Notes under the pieces: generated by a model
Seen by the model: only the letters and a program-made list of their open reading frames with translations
Database searches by the model: none
Told to the model about the DNA's origin: nothing
Part shown: positions 50,501-59,524 of the stretch, piece after piece
Layout: the number at the start of each line of letters is the position of its first letter
Position numbering within the stretch: the first letter of the stretch is position 1
DNA from: Stictocephala bisonia
Lineage: Eukaryota; Arthropoda; Insecta; Hemiptera; Membracidae
DNA length: 64,000 bases
Assembly: GCA_035578905.1 (NCBI GenBank)
Contig: JAQJVL010000004.1
Span: 2,644,082 to 2,708,081 of the forward strand
Reading direction: 5' to 3'
Program-made: the position numbers and the translations under genes

Positions 50501-53500
50501 ATCAAAAATTGTTCTTTGAGCAACCATTGTCTCTTCTTTCATGTTTTCAATCAAAACCTCTTTATTTATTGAAAATCCTCTTTCCACATTGGCATTGCCA
50601 TGTGATAACAATAAAGAAAACACAATAATTTTTTTCAGACAATTGGTTTCATCTACTTTAAGCATTGAAAGCATTTTTATCCAAAAAGTGTCTAGCCTCT
50701 CTCCAGCCATTCTATCAAAAGTCTGAAATACTTCTACATGGTTTGCAGTATTGACAATAGCTTTAAATTGTTTACTGGCAATATCTGCTGTGTGCCCGTC
50801 TACCCAGTTATTGTCTACTAGAATAGAGAGTAGATCATTTAGGCGATCCTGTCCTTCTGGGTTTCCAGCCAGTTGTGGGTCAAAGCAAGAAACAGCTTTA
50901 GTAAGCTTATATTTAAGTGGAGATTTTTCTAGCATTTTTAATATTATGTTCTTTAAACATAACCTACAATCTCTGTAAAAGATTTGTAAGTCCAGATCCT
51001 TAACTTTATTTCTGACATTTTTTATTTCTTTTTTTGTTAAAAATCCAACTTTAACATGTAAAACTTGCAGCAAGTTTTCTTCTTTTTCTATATCAACTTT
51101 TAGATTGCCAACTTTTTCCGGCTTCAGAAACCTCTCTTCAATAGAACACAAAGTATTGTGAAGCTCAGTATAAAGGAATGGGGCCAAAGGTTTGTCCGAC
51201 TGAAATATTGTTAAAAATGGCTCAACATCACAGGCTATTGTTTTAAAAAATGCAAGTTTAGGACCTACAAGAGGATCTACTACAAATTTACGCAGTGTCT
51301 CAAAACTTGAACATACAGGTCTGTCCTTCTCAGGCACATCCTTCACAAACTTAATTAGGTGAGGTAGCATGTCTAAAGCTCTTTGAGCAACAACACCATT
51401 CAGGAGCCACCGGACAGGACAAAACTTCAATGGGTACAACTTAGATTTTGTAATATCAGTGTATGTAGCTCTCCTTGCAGGAACATCTTTAAAAAAGTTG
51501 TATAATGCCCTTAAAAATGTCGATATTTCCCAACCTGTACTTTTCATGCCACGTTTGAATGCATTGTGCAATGTATGCAAACCACAGCTTCCAAGATTCA
51601 AAAGTTGGGTACTATTTTCGTGTTCCTGGAGATATCCTTGAAATTCTTTGATAAATTTCCAGTTAACTGCTGGGCCATCCATGGACACTTGAAGAATGTT
51701 TTTAGGTTCCAAAGGTTTTAGTGACTGAAGAAACGACTCTAAAATGTCACTTGCCCGAGAACGTCCAAGGAAAGCCGATGTTAAATACCTGGTACAAATT
51801 TCTTTTTTCTCCTCATCCCAGTACCTTATATTTAGGTCCATTTGTTGCCTCTGGGAAATCTTATTTAAGGATTCGTCAAATCCAACTACAAATGGATAAT
51901 TTGATGCAATGGCCTGTTTCACTTTATAAAAAAGTTCCTGTTTGAAGTGGGGAGCCAATCCAAAAACTATTACATAGCCCATCTTTGAACGTGAAAGTTG
52001 CATTCTCTTTGCGATTTCACTGTCTGGAAACATTTGAGAAAATAATTCTACATCTTTTTCAGAAGCTCTGTACGATTTGTGAGTCATGACAGTTTCCAAA
52101 CACCACTTAATTTCAGCTGACAAAACATTTTCATTTAACATGTATCGGTTTTTTAGAGATAATAAGTGTTCATCAACTTTGCTAGAGATTTCTTCGGTAG
52201 GCTTCTTTGACGATTGTTCACAATAAGATGTACTAGCTTGTACATCGGGTTTAATACATGTAGTAGGGGCAATGTCAGTAGGTTTGCTAGTAACTGATGA
52301 TTTGTTTTGTACAAAACTGTGTAAATTACACGAATTAAATGCAAGAGCCTTGTCTTTGTGTTTTTTCCCTCGCATATGACTGATCAGTGATTGCCTACCC
52401 ATAGTACACAATGATATGCAGGCTTGTGGGCAGAATCGACACCCAGCCGAATAAATATCTGGTTTTTTTACAATCCACTCTTTTAGTATCGGATCTTGAA
52501 ACCAACCGTCTTGAAATGATGTTCTTCCATGTTTTGCCATCTTGCTCATTCTAGGGAAGAAAAAGAGTTAATTAGAATTATCTTGATCAACCAAATACAG
52601 CAGTACCTGAAAAGCTGGTATTAATGTTGGCGGTTTTCTAAACTAATTAATCGTTAATATATATATATAATCATGTACATATTCCCTTTTTCTTTCTTTT
52701 TGTGTACAAGATATATTTTTGATCTGTGTCTTGAGTGAATACATTTGGGGGGGAAAATTATTCCTACAATAAGGTACAATATAGGCCTTTGTGAATCAAA
52801 CCTTTAATAAAGGCCTAGATTTATTAAGTATGGTAATTATGCACTTCCTTGGTGCTTCTGGAAATGCAATTTAATGTTGAAATAGTGGTAAAATATATTT
52901 TTATATCTCTTGAGGAGGTTAATTTAAACATTATAGAAATGGTTGCTTACCAAAAATTCGAAAAACTAGTTTTTTATAAGATAGGCTATTGCAAAAATCT
53001 TTTTCACTCATTTAGATTTTCAATTTTGTATATAAATGGTAGTAGTAGCCGCAATAGTAGTTTTTCCATTATATCTCGAGAAATATTTTTAATAGACCAA
53101 AAATAGTTTTAAAATTTGTAATCAGTACAAAAAAAGGTAATTATGCACTTTCTTGTCACCTCTGAAAATACGATTTCATGTTAAAAAAAGTGGTGAAAGA
53201 GTTTATATCTCTTGAGGAGTTTGATTTCATCCGCGAAAACTCTTTATATAACGAAAAATTTAGAAACTAGATTTTTATCTAATAATGAAAAAAAAAACTT
53301 TTTACAAAATTATTTTCCGAAATTTTTTTTTCCATTTCTCGTGTTTTTTTTATGCTGAACACAAATATATAACTGGTTTTGTAATAAAATTATTTTTTCA
53401 GCTTGAAAAATGCATTTTTTACTGACATAACCAAACATAACCTAACTTATCTTAATTGTCTATTTTCTCAACAAAAATTCATAATTTGTGTTAAATTTCA

Positions 53501-56500
53501 AGTGTTTGGCCTCCGTGACGGCCTACCGGCCGTCACTCCGGCGGGGATATAGGTGAATTCGGTTTTTGTGATTAATAGTTGTTGTATATAATGATCGCGT
53601 AATGGCAGCTAATCGCGATCCGCCGCGATAGTAGTTTTTCCGTTATTTCTCAAGAAATATTTGTAATAGACCAAAATAGTTTTTAAATTCGTATTCAGCG
53701 CAAAAAACACATCAAAATAAAAAAAAGATGATTAAAATACCATTTAAATTAACGGAAATTGACAAAAATACTAAAAGTTGTGACATTGGTTTTTTTCGAA
53801 TTTTTCGGTTAAGTACGTTATTTCCGCGGAATAAAAAGCATATCTCGTGAAAATACAACCAATTCTAGGCCCATTTCAAGCAAAATGTTCCAAATATTGT
53901 ATTTGGTGGCAAGAAAATGCATAAATACCCAAAAAAAAAAAAAAACATCAAAATAAAAAATTTTTTAAAATAACCATTATATTAACTGAAATATGACAAA
54001 AATGCTAAAAGTTGTGAAACTGGTTTTTTAGAATTTTTCGGTTAGATACATTATTTCCGCGGAATAAAAAGCATATCTCGTTTAAATACAGCCAATTCTA
54101 GACCCATTTCAATCAAAATGTTCCAATTTATTTGGTGGCAAGAAACTGCATAAATACCGAATAGATAATTGGTTTTTAATAAAATTACTTTTTCGGCCCG
54201 AATAATATCGGTAGAGGATCGAACAATTGTTTAGATAAAAAATATTGTCTTAATTTGCCTAATTATAAATTAGTGATCACATTATTTATTTTATGCTCTA
54301 ATAAACAACTAGAGTATAAAATAATTATTAGAATAATCAAGATTCTTTATTGTCAGAATAAGAATTAACATAGTTTATATGCATTGACAAATTCATTATG
54401 TACTAATTAAAAAATCAATCACTTATGGCATAAACCTGAAAATAAGGCGTAGTCATGTTACTTTTAAAGTTATTCATAACTAAAAACTTTAAAAATAACT
54501 TCAAGTTTAAACAATAAACATAGGCTACATGATAACTATAAATATTATTAGCCTAACTTGGTTGAAAAAGTAAAATCTTGTATCTTACCTTATATCCAAA
54601 CGCTATGTAAAACTGGGATTTTATGTTGAAGTTTACCTTTGTTATGAAACAAACCAAAACAAAATAAACAACCACATTAGCTAGCCCGAGAAAGTGGAAT
54701 TTACGAAACAAACTGGACGTTAGCACGGCATTCACGGCAACAGTTTTCGTGTAGGTTAGGGTTAGGAATACGTAAAACAGTTACATGTAGCCGGGAATGG
54801 AACGATTTGTTTAAAAAAAAGCAGGATTAGTTACCGCTTCAGAATCATGAACCGTTATTTTTAGACCTGTGGTTATTAAGGAAGTAAACTTATCGTGAGA
54901 CAAAAAATGGACCTGTGTGTGGAAAAGTGCCATAGACTTGTCTATAAATTGCAATAAATATTATTTTTACTGTGAGATGAGAAATAAATGCCCAAAATGG
55001 ATCGTAACGCTTTCCTAGAAGTTTAAGGACCAGTCACCGAATATAACAGTTTTTTAAGAACAGAAACAATCTCTCTTCGCCACAAGTAATAGTAACGCTG
55101 CGTCACTCACTAACCGCGACACAGCCAGGAGTTTCGCCGATATCGGTAATCAGTTAATAAATATTAGCTTAGTTAAACCGTTTCGCGTTCTACCTACCTA
55201 TTACAGCTGACGGTCAGGAATCAATGTATTTACGACGTGGCCATACTTAAATCAAATAACATAGTAATCAATTATTTTACAGCTTAATATAGGCCTGCAA
55301 TACGTTATATACTTAAAATTTTTCAAGCACATTTAGCGTTTCTGAACAAATTCAAGCATAATTCCAGGTTTTTTCAAGTACCATACAAATTCAAGCATAA
55401 TTCCCGGTTTTCCCGGAATTCCCGGCGAGTATCCACCCTGTAAATATGTATGTACTTTGAACAGCTGATTTCATGTCAATCTGCTATTTCATATGAACAA
55501 CTGTTTATTTTTTTAATCATAAGAACAGCAACAAAACAAATTTAAAAACTGATATATCAACTGATTTACTCATAGTAAAATTAAAATAGTGAGTCTTAAT
55601 TTTAAACTTTGTGGATAGCTTTAATTACTGATGCCGTTACAGTGCAGGAATGATCTCTTTCTTGCATTACCAACAATGGTGAAACCAACAAGCAATTATT
55701 TACTTGTTTGATTTTCAAAATAGATTATAAAATATTATAATTTAAAAATGTACGTAAGTAATTCCTACCATGTCCTCAAGTTGCAAACAATCCATGGCAT
55801 TGAATTTTGCTAGCTCTCTCTGTGCAGCATTCAACACCTCGTTCTGTTTTGTCCTTGGAACCAAAAACTACTATAATTGCAATTAGATTATTAGTTCAGT
55901 GTACCTTGTAATACATAGTTTAAAATCTGCAGCAAGTTTTTTACTAAATGAAGACAAAACTTACATTTACCTTCTTAAAATCACTTTTTTCTATAGATAA
56001 ATTCACTTTTAGGCTAAATATTTTTATTACACATTCTTTCAAGTATCTGGGCCAAGAATATTTCAATAAATTGCCAATGAACTTAAAGCTACGTATTCCA
56101 TAAAACGTTTCATTTGTAGATTAAAATACAGTATTAGTTATTTTCAAAAGTAGATAATATATTTTTATATTATCTACTCTGTAACATCATCAACCAAGCA
56201 AATGACATGAGTGGTTCACACTTGCAGGTAATTCTATAACAACTACATAAGGACAAAATAATTGTTTACTTGACCATTTAAGAACAAAATTAAAACTTTT
56301 TAGGCACATTTCTTGATTATGGTGATTCAGTGATATTTTTTAATTTTGATTTATCTTGTTTTAATTGGTGGATCTTTCTGTTTCAGATCACATGTTATTT
56401 TTTAAGTTTTGGGTATTTTGGGTTTATAAATTGGTCAGCACAGGATTGTACTGAACTTGTATGATAAAAATCAATAATATTTTGATCTGCTGAGAATATT

Positions 56501-59186
56501 TACTACATTCAATACAGTTTTGAAAGGGAATACAGAGTGACACTTTTAGTGACCATAGGTGAGTAGAAAAAAAAACAATAAAATACTGTCTGAACAGAAA
56601 AATCATTTCCAAACAAATCACAGTCCATTACCAGATAATACATATTGCATTGAGTAATTTAAGTTGAAAAAATCAAATTAATAAATAAATAAATGAAATG
56701 AAGTAATTATAATACATTGCAAACTAAAATGTGATGTATATTACACTAAATTACATTATACATTAAATTATAGTGCAGATTGAAGAATAAAAGGCCATTC
56801 AGTAATACGTCAATGCATAAAAGATAATAAAATGGAACAGATCTTAAAGTTGTGGACTTATTAAGGCGGCCTACATCTGAAAGAAACAGACAGCTAAAGA
56901 TGTCCTTACAATTTTGGGATCAAAATTTCATTGCAGGTTGAATATCTAGGACAATCAAATCTCTAACCAGTAATAAAATCTGAGTCTTTTTTATCTAAAA
57001 TGGTAGAAAAACGCTGTGCTGGACTACTTGGAATGGAGCATCCTTTTGCAACTATTGTTGAGTCAACTAATCTGAAATAATTGGGTCCAAACTGATTTCA
57101 GATTAAGCAGATTTTCTTAAAAATACTCCTTTAATTAAAAATAATCATACAAACTGTTGTAACCTTAACTAGAGTTGAAGGTTACATTTAAAAGAAAAAT
57201 ACTTGTAACCTTTTAATGACCACGGTGGCGTGGTAGCTGCTTGAAGGAAACATGATAGACTGAGCAAGACATCAGGGTAAATTGGAAAACCAAGATTGGG
57301 GAGCAGAAACACGTATACTAACCGTTTCAGGAGTGTTGGGAAAGATTGCCAACAATGGCATTCCTTTATTCCAATAATTCGTTATGGACAGGATTGCAGT
57401 CACATTCTCATTATTCACATTTCATTGATGTAAATTTAAATAAACCTTTTTTTATTCTCTCAGTTTATCAATACAATAAAGGTTCAATCCACCATAATCT
57501 AAAGAGATATTTTCTCAACAAAATGGCTACAGGTGCTTGGGCCTAGCTTGGTGTTACTCTGTGTACAAATCAATCAATCATATATCCTTAATTAAAATGT
57601 TCTTAGAAAAAAGCAATAGAGGCACATTTTTTTACAAAACAGTAAAACATTATAGTATACATTACATGAAGTGTATGTAACGAATAATGATTTATTCAAT
57701 GATGAAAAACAGAAATAAAACATTTTACAACAAGAATTGCACTGCCACAGTTACCTGTATATAGTGGCAGAGCAACTTAAAACACAACGAATACAGCTGT
57801 CTACTGCATTGTGTCTCCTATAAAATACTTGTTGACCAATAAGAACAAATTTTCAAACTGATAAATTACAGTTACAAAGGAAAGATTAACTAACAATGTT
57901 ACAACTACTAAGAATCTTATAGAAACTATCAATTTAAAAACAGTTACTATTTTATATACTATTATGCTAAAACATTATTTAAAAATATATTATCTACTTT
58001 TGAAAATAACTAATACTGTATTTTAATCTACAAATGAAACGTTTTATGGAATACATAGCTTTAAGTTCATTGGCAATTTATTGAAATATTCTTGGCCCAG
58101 ATACTTTAAAAAATGTGTAATAAAAATATTTAGCCTAAAAGTGAATCTGTTACAAAAAAAAACTTATAACTGGCTAAAAACCTGGCTAGGCCTGAGATTT
58201 TACCCCAGGCCATGGAGGAAAGAAAAATTCATGGCCGTGTGTAAACAGTATTGACACAATTTTAGCACAAACGCTTAAAACAACATATAATTCTTGATAA
58301 ACATAATTCAATTTACTTTTGGGGTTGGGATGTATGTGTGTGTGAATGAGATTGAAAGAAGAAGAATATATATGTATCATTATTATACTTCTGATTAGTG
58401 TTGTTCTGTTTTAGATTAATTAGTATAAATTATTTAAATTAAATTTTCTTTGTATATTTATTATTTATTTATTTACAATTGTATATTGAATAAAACACAA
58501 TAAATATGTACAAATATTGCAGATCCGATGAAGTCCAATGGTTGGATCTTTAGGGATATTTTTTCCTTAATATGTCTTAAATTGAAATTTTATTTTTGTG
58601 TCCTATTTCTTCTTATACATATTTTTGTTTTCCTCATTATTATTTGATATTGTTTTTCGTGTTTTAGAATTCTTTGATGGAGTATGGTGCAGCATCAGCT
58701 GAATGTTTTCTTAGTTTTATTTTGAATATATTAGTTTTTTGTTTTTTGTAATTTCAAGTAAACATATAAAAAAAATTTGTACCATGTTTTTTTGTCAAAA
58801 TTTAGATTTAGATTATAACCAAGCAAATTCTTTGTTCCCCAGTACAAATATTTATATATAAATAAAGTATTTTTAATTTGTTAGTTTTAAGAGGTTAAAT
58901 TTAAGAAAAAATAAATTTTTTGCCTAATTTTGCATCAATAAAGAAGTTTTTCTATTCTATTCTAAAGTATTCAGACATGAATTTTGAAAAGAATTTGTTG
59001 TTGTAACTTCAACAACTATTGTTTACATACCGGTACATGTGGCTACCTAAAATAAAATGAATGTATATAGAAAATTTTATGTAACCTTCTTAAACTTACA
59101 AGAATTCAGTAAGTCGGGTCTGTTGCCGCTTGCAGTCATCTTCAAACTGTGCTAAAAGTCCAGTAGATGCCTTCAGCACAAAATCT
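38440..59186 (-). CDS. BLOC1S6: Pallidin, BLOC-1 complex subunit 6 (split gene, N-terminal exon not found)
   Basis: Four minus-strand exons join in phase: 59186-59100, 55853-55769, 40687-40601 and 38568-38440, giving 128 residues plus stop. Each edge has a GT donor and AG acceptor. The product is helical and aligns end to end with vertebrate pallidin: TGLLAQFEDD for its GLLSHYLPDL, an L-T-x-x-x-x-Q heptad segment, ELAKFNAMD for EISKFKECH, RLLAIKERM for KLVNIRKEM, TKSAKLKARSLKIQQ for TSKLKKRALKLQQ, then the charged ALERELQREAQL tail. Pallidin is a coiled-coil subunit of BLOC-1, which sorts cargo from endosomes to lysosome-related organelles (insect eye pigment granules among them). The human protein is about 172 residues, so roughly 45 N-terminal residues are on an exon not located. 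The introns hold LINE D, the hAT element and a mariner remnant. Confidence 0.85.
38629..39258 (+). mobile_element. Internally deleted mariner in the last pallidin intron
   Basis: TIRs: left TGAGGCATATTTTAAAA, right (reverse complement) CAAGGCATATTTTAAAA. TA lies on both sides (38627-38628, 39259-39260). Remnants of a plus-strand mariner transposase survive. The N-terminal pieces GIKAADIYRDIS and SNGMVWKWVRAFKDD lie near 38815-38920, offset by one frame. The C-terminal end ADLFGEGFQKLVVQYDKCLK, then VYGNHVEK-stop, lies at 39068-39165. The catalytic middle is deleted. The element starts only 61 bp from the splice acceptor of the terminal exon. Confidence 0.82.
39261..40600. other. Pallidin intron, no other feature
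   Basis: AT-rich intronic sequence between the mariner remnant and the 40601-40687 exon. Confidence 0.5.
40601..40687 (-). CDS. BLOC1S6: Pallidin exon
   Basis: Acceptor CTTTGTTTTCAG at 40688-40699, donor AAG|GTTTGT at 40600. 29 codons in phase 0, ICILKTCQVRLLAIKERMRK then ASTKSAKLK. The other two frames of this exon contain stops. Confidence 0.85.
41030..41095 (+). other. Hammerhead-like core, possibly from a Penelope-like element
   Basis: CTGAGGA (41038-41044), a short stem GCC/GGC (41046-41048 with 41062-41064) and GAAAC (41065-41069) reproduce the conserved core order of hammerhead ribozymes (CUGANGA, stem II, GAAA). The sequence style (GATGCC...GGCGAAACG) is the one carried by terminal repeats of Penelope-like retroelements. 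The cleavage side and stem I/III pairing are not convincing, and no Penelope RT is near. It is likely a decayed fragment. Confidence 0.35.
41096..43495. other. Pallidin intron, no recognisable feature
   Basis: AT-rich. A GC-richer patch at 43100-43250 has an exon-like minus-strand ORF, considered and rejected as part of pallidin. Confidence 0.4.
43496..43634 (+). pseudogene. hAT transposase fragment (C-terminal dimerisation region)
   Basis: ILLPTVSVAQAKRCSVFTQG in one frame resembles the hAT block L-x-x-P-V-x-V-A-S-A-E-R-x-F-S. After a one-frame shift, KNYLRLTLSQLRLSDLGLLI, then IE, follows, the next block of the same domain. It is frameshifted and isolated, a relic distinct from the hAT element at 50 kb. 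Confidence 0.6.
43635..44283. other. Intronic sequence, no recognisable feature
   Basis: No domain-bearing ORF or clear repeat. Confidence 0.4.
44395..46373 (-). pseudogene. LINE D reverse transcriptase, one frameshift
   Basis: From about 46373: a KRRTGGWNTPQLESQKNY linker, SKMKSSKSKDIYDMSNDLLK, SKLIPIYKSGDVEEAASYRP, AQFGFRPGMSTADAVGVL, LFDLSKAFDCVDRDILLQKL, YGVPQGSVLGPFLFLIMVND and catalytic NTVMFADDATFF, the FADD variant found in this group. Then come VKLLDIHLDPKFGWDVHI and ILLYGILYWGNG. At 44790 the frame breaks in an A7 run (VQKK). The other frame continues with LRILANAGAIDHCRPLF to the end at 44395. Loss of one A explains it. The junction with the endonuclease frame near 46390 is also shifted by one base. 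Confidence 0.88.
46382..48571 (-). pseudogene. LINE D ORF1 region fused in frame to endonuclease
   Basis: One frame from ATG 48571 to 46382 is interrupted only by a TAA at 47903-47905. N-terminal part: CGSCIRNVPKNCKALLLAG, WFHNNC, YICDKCR, the PHD-type finger of ORF1 proteins, then a coiled-coil stretch. After the TAA: a basic linker, VFLFVSRLSPSTEIKDVSDF, and KVGLPLTLLGEVYKPDFWP, the nucleic-acid-binding fold of ORF1 proteins. From about 47190 the endonuclease follows without a stop: SIFYCNIQCLTNKTDELDMY, VCISEHWLN, VVLCGDLNIDML, VPLSDHDVIITEIF. All catalytic blocks are intact. TTG at 47896 after the TAA is not a credible start. Confidence 0.85.
48641..49014. other. Intronic sequence, no recognisable feature
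   Basis: Between LINE D and the TA-CAGGGTGTTC motif at 49013-49024, which may be one end of a Tc1/mariner-type MITE with no partner found. Confidence 0.35.
49108..49280 (+). repeat. G-quadruplex-forming minisatellite, about 36-bp unit
   Basis: About 4.7 copies of a unit TACGTGTATGGGTGGGCGGG plus TGGGTCATTACCACAG. Three copies hold four G3 runs with one-base loops (49157-49171, 49193-49207, 49229-49243). The first and last have three. The overlapping WVGGWVITT-type ORFs are repeat artefacts. Confidence 0.9.
49281..49657. other. Intronic sequence, no recognisable feature
   Basis: AT-rich. Contains GATTGTACTACCCTATAGTA near 49378, possibly a decayed repeat end. Confidence 0.3.
50229..52549 (-). 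pseudogene. hAT transposase with coiled-coil tail, single frameshift
   Basis: ATG at 52549 opens 696 codons. Residues about 30-65 form a BED-like finger (CRFCPQAC...LISHMRGKKH). Catalytic blocks follow: VVGFDESLN (first Asp) and VSMDGPAVNWKFIKEFQ (second Asp). Then come LGSCGLHTLHNAFKRG, CPVRWLLNGVV and the C-terminal LLSHGNANVERGFSINKEVL, the hAT dimerisation motif. The frame ends after GGRLKMLK at 50459. Adding one base in the C5 run at 50481-50485 would carry the frame through DVEINKNMLNAVRYSR into 50450-50229, a Glu/Lys-rich coiled coil (KQNQEKEEEEEKQKMKRRAT). The whole would be about 770 residues. The shift could be a real lesion or an assembly error. Confidence 0.85.
52830..54190. repeat. 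Diverged internal direct repeats upstream of hAT transposase
   Basis: Three duplicated pairs are visible. TTATGCACTT(C/T)CTTG with TATATCTCTTGAGGAG occurs at 52838-52930 and 53140-53225. AGTAGTTTTTCC with AATAGACCAAAA occurs at 53050-53100 and 53625-53690. TTATTTCCGCGGAATAAAA with GCATATCTCG and TTTGGTGGCAAGAAA occurs at 53815-53930 and 54045-54165. Coding potential is absent. Confidence 0.75.
54191..55300 (-). other. hAT 5' region, non-coding
   Basis: Presumed 5' untranslated/promoter region of the hAT element. The 54550-54800 part is GC-richer and might hold a 5' exon, but no start or splice pair could be fixed. Confidence 0.3.
55769..55853 (-). CDS. BLOC1S6: Pallidin exon
   Basis: Acceptor TTTTTGGTTCCAAG ends at 55854, donor ATG|GTAGGA at 55768. 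The first base completes a Leu codon begun on the previous exon. Then 28 codons, TKQNEVLNAAQRELAKFNAM and DCLQLEDM. Confidence 0.85.
56001..56166. repeat. Left arm of 166-bp inverted repeat
   Basis: Starts ATTCACTTTTAGGC and ends TAGATAATATATTTTT. It is nearly identical to the reverse complement of 57981-58146. Lies in the pallidin intron. Confidence 0.85.
56167..57980. other. Spacer between inverted arms; possible LINE 3' stub
   Basis: AT-rich. At 57545-57590 GTGTACAAATCAATCAATCA looks like a LINE 3' end with a short tandem tail. No transposase is visible between the arms. Confidence 0.35.
57981..58146. repeat. Right arm of 166-bp inverted repeat
   Basis: Inverted partner of 56001-56166, with few mismatches. 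Confidence 0.85.
58920..58965 (+). repeat. LINE 3' tail stub
   Basis: AATAAAGAAG followed by TTTTTCTATTCTATTCT has the same TTCTA-type tail as LINE D and suggests a severely truncated relative on the plus strand. The upstream extent is unknown. Confidence 0.35.
59100..59186 (-). CDS. BLOC1S6: Pallidin exon (most upstream found)
   Basis: Acceptor is a long T run ending TTTTAG (59187-59192), donor TTCTT|GTAAGT at 59099. One base, 28 codons (DFVLKASTGLLAQFEDDCKR, QQTRLTEF), then two bases completed by the next exon. An alternative acceptor two bases downstream is possible. Confidence 0.85.
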
Positions 59187-59524
59187 CTAAAAAAAAAAAA
59201 AAAAAAACAGAATAAATTAATATACTTGTCAAACAAATTTTGGATCAAGAAATAAAAAAATCGCTAATTTTAATCTTTCAAGCAAGGCCTTATGTTTTCA
59301 AGTCTTCAACATATTCAAAGTCTGAGGATTAACACGCGAGCACACGCACCCCTTTTGTGACGTCTCAGCACGCGCGACGGCAAATTGCTCACACAGCATT
59401 TAGGTTACCCTAATGCCTTGGTTTACATATTTATTTTTGTGACAATTTTTTTGAAAAATATTTGGTTCCTTTTGAGTTTTTTAAGGTGTAGCTTTCATAT
59501 ATATCTATGATATTAGTTGAAAGA

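Larger units (their letters stand above)
49658..55440 (-). mobile_element. hAT-superfamily DNA transposon (5.8 kb) in pallidin intron
   Basis: The right end, reverse-complemented, starts CAGGGTGGATACTCGCCGGG. The left end starts CAGAGTGGAACTGAAAC. Both ends carry the subterminal word ATTCAAGCATAATTC (49688, 55350, 55389) and GGAAAA. TAAAT adjoins both ends (49653-49657 and 55441-55445), a possible 5-bp duplication. An 8-bp hAT duplication does not match. The element encodes a hAT transposase with its C-terminal tail split off by one frameshift. The left end is diverged, so its limit is less certain. Confidence 0.65.
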
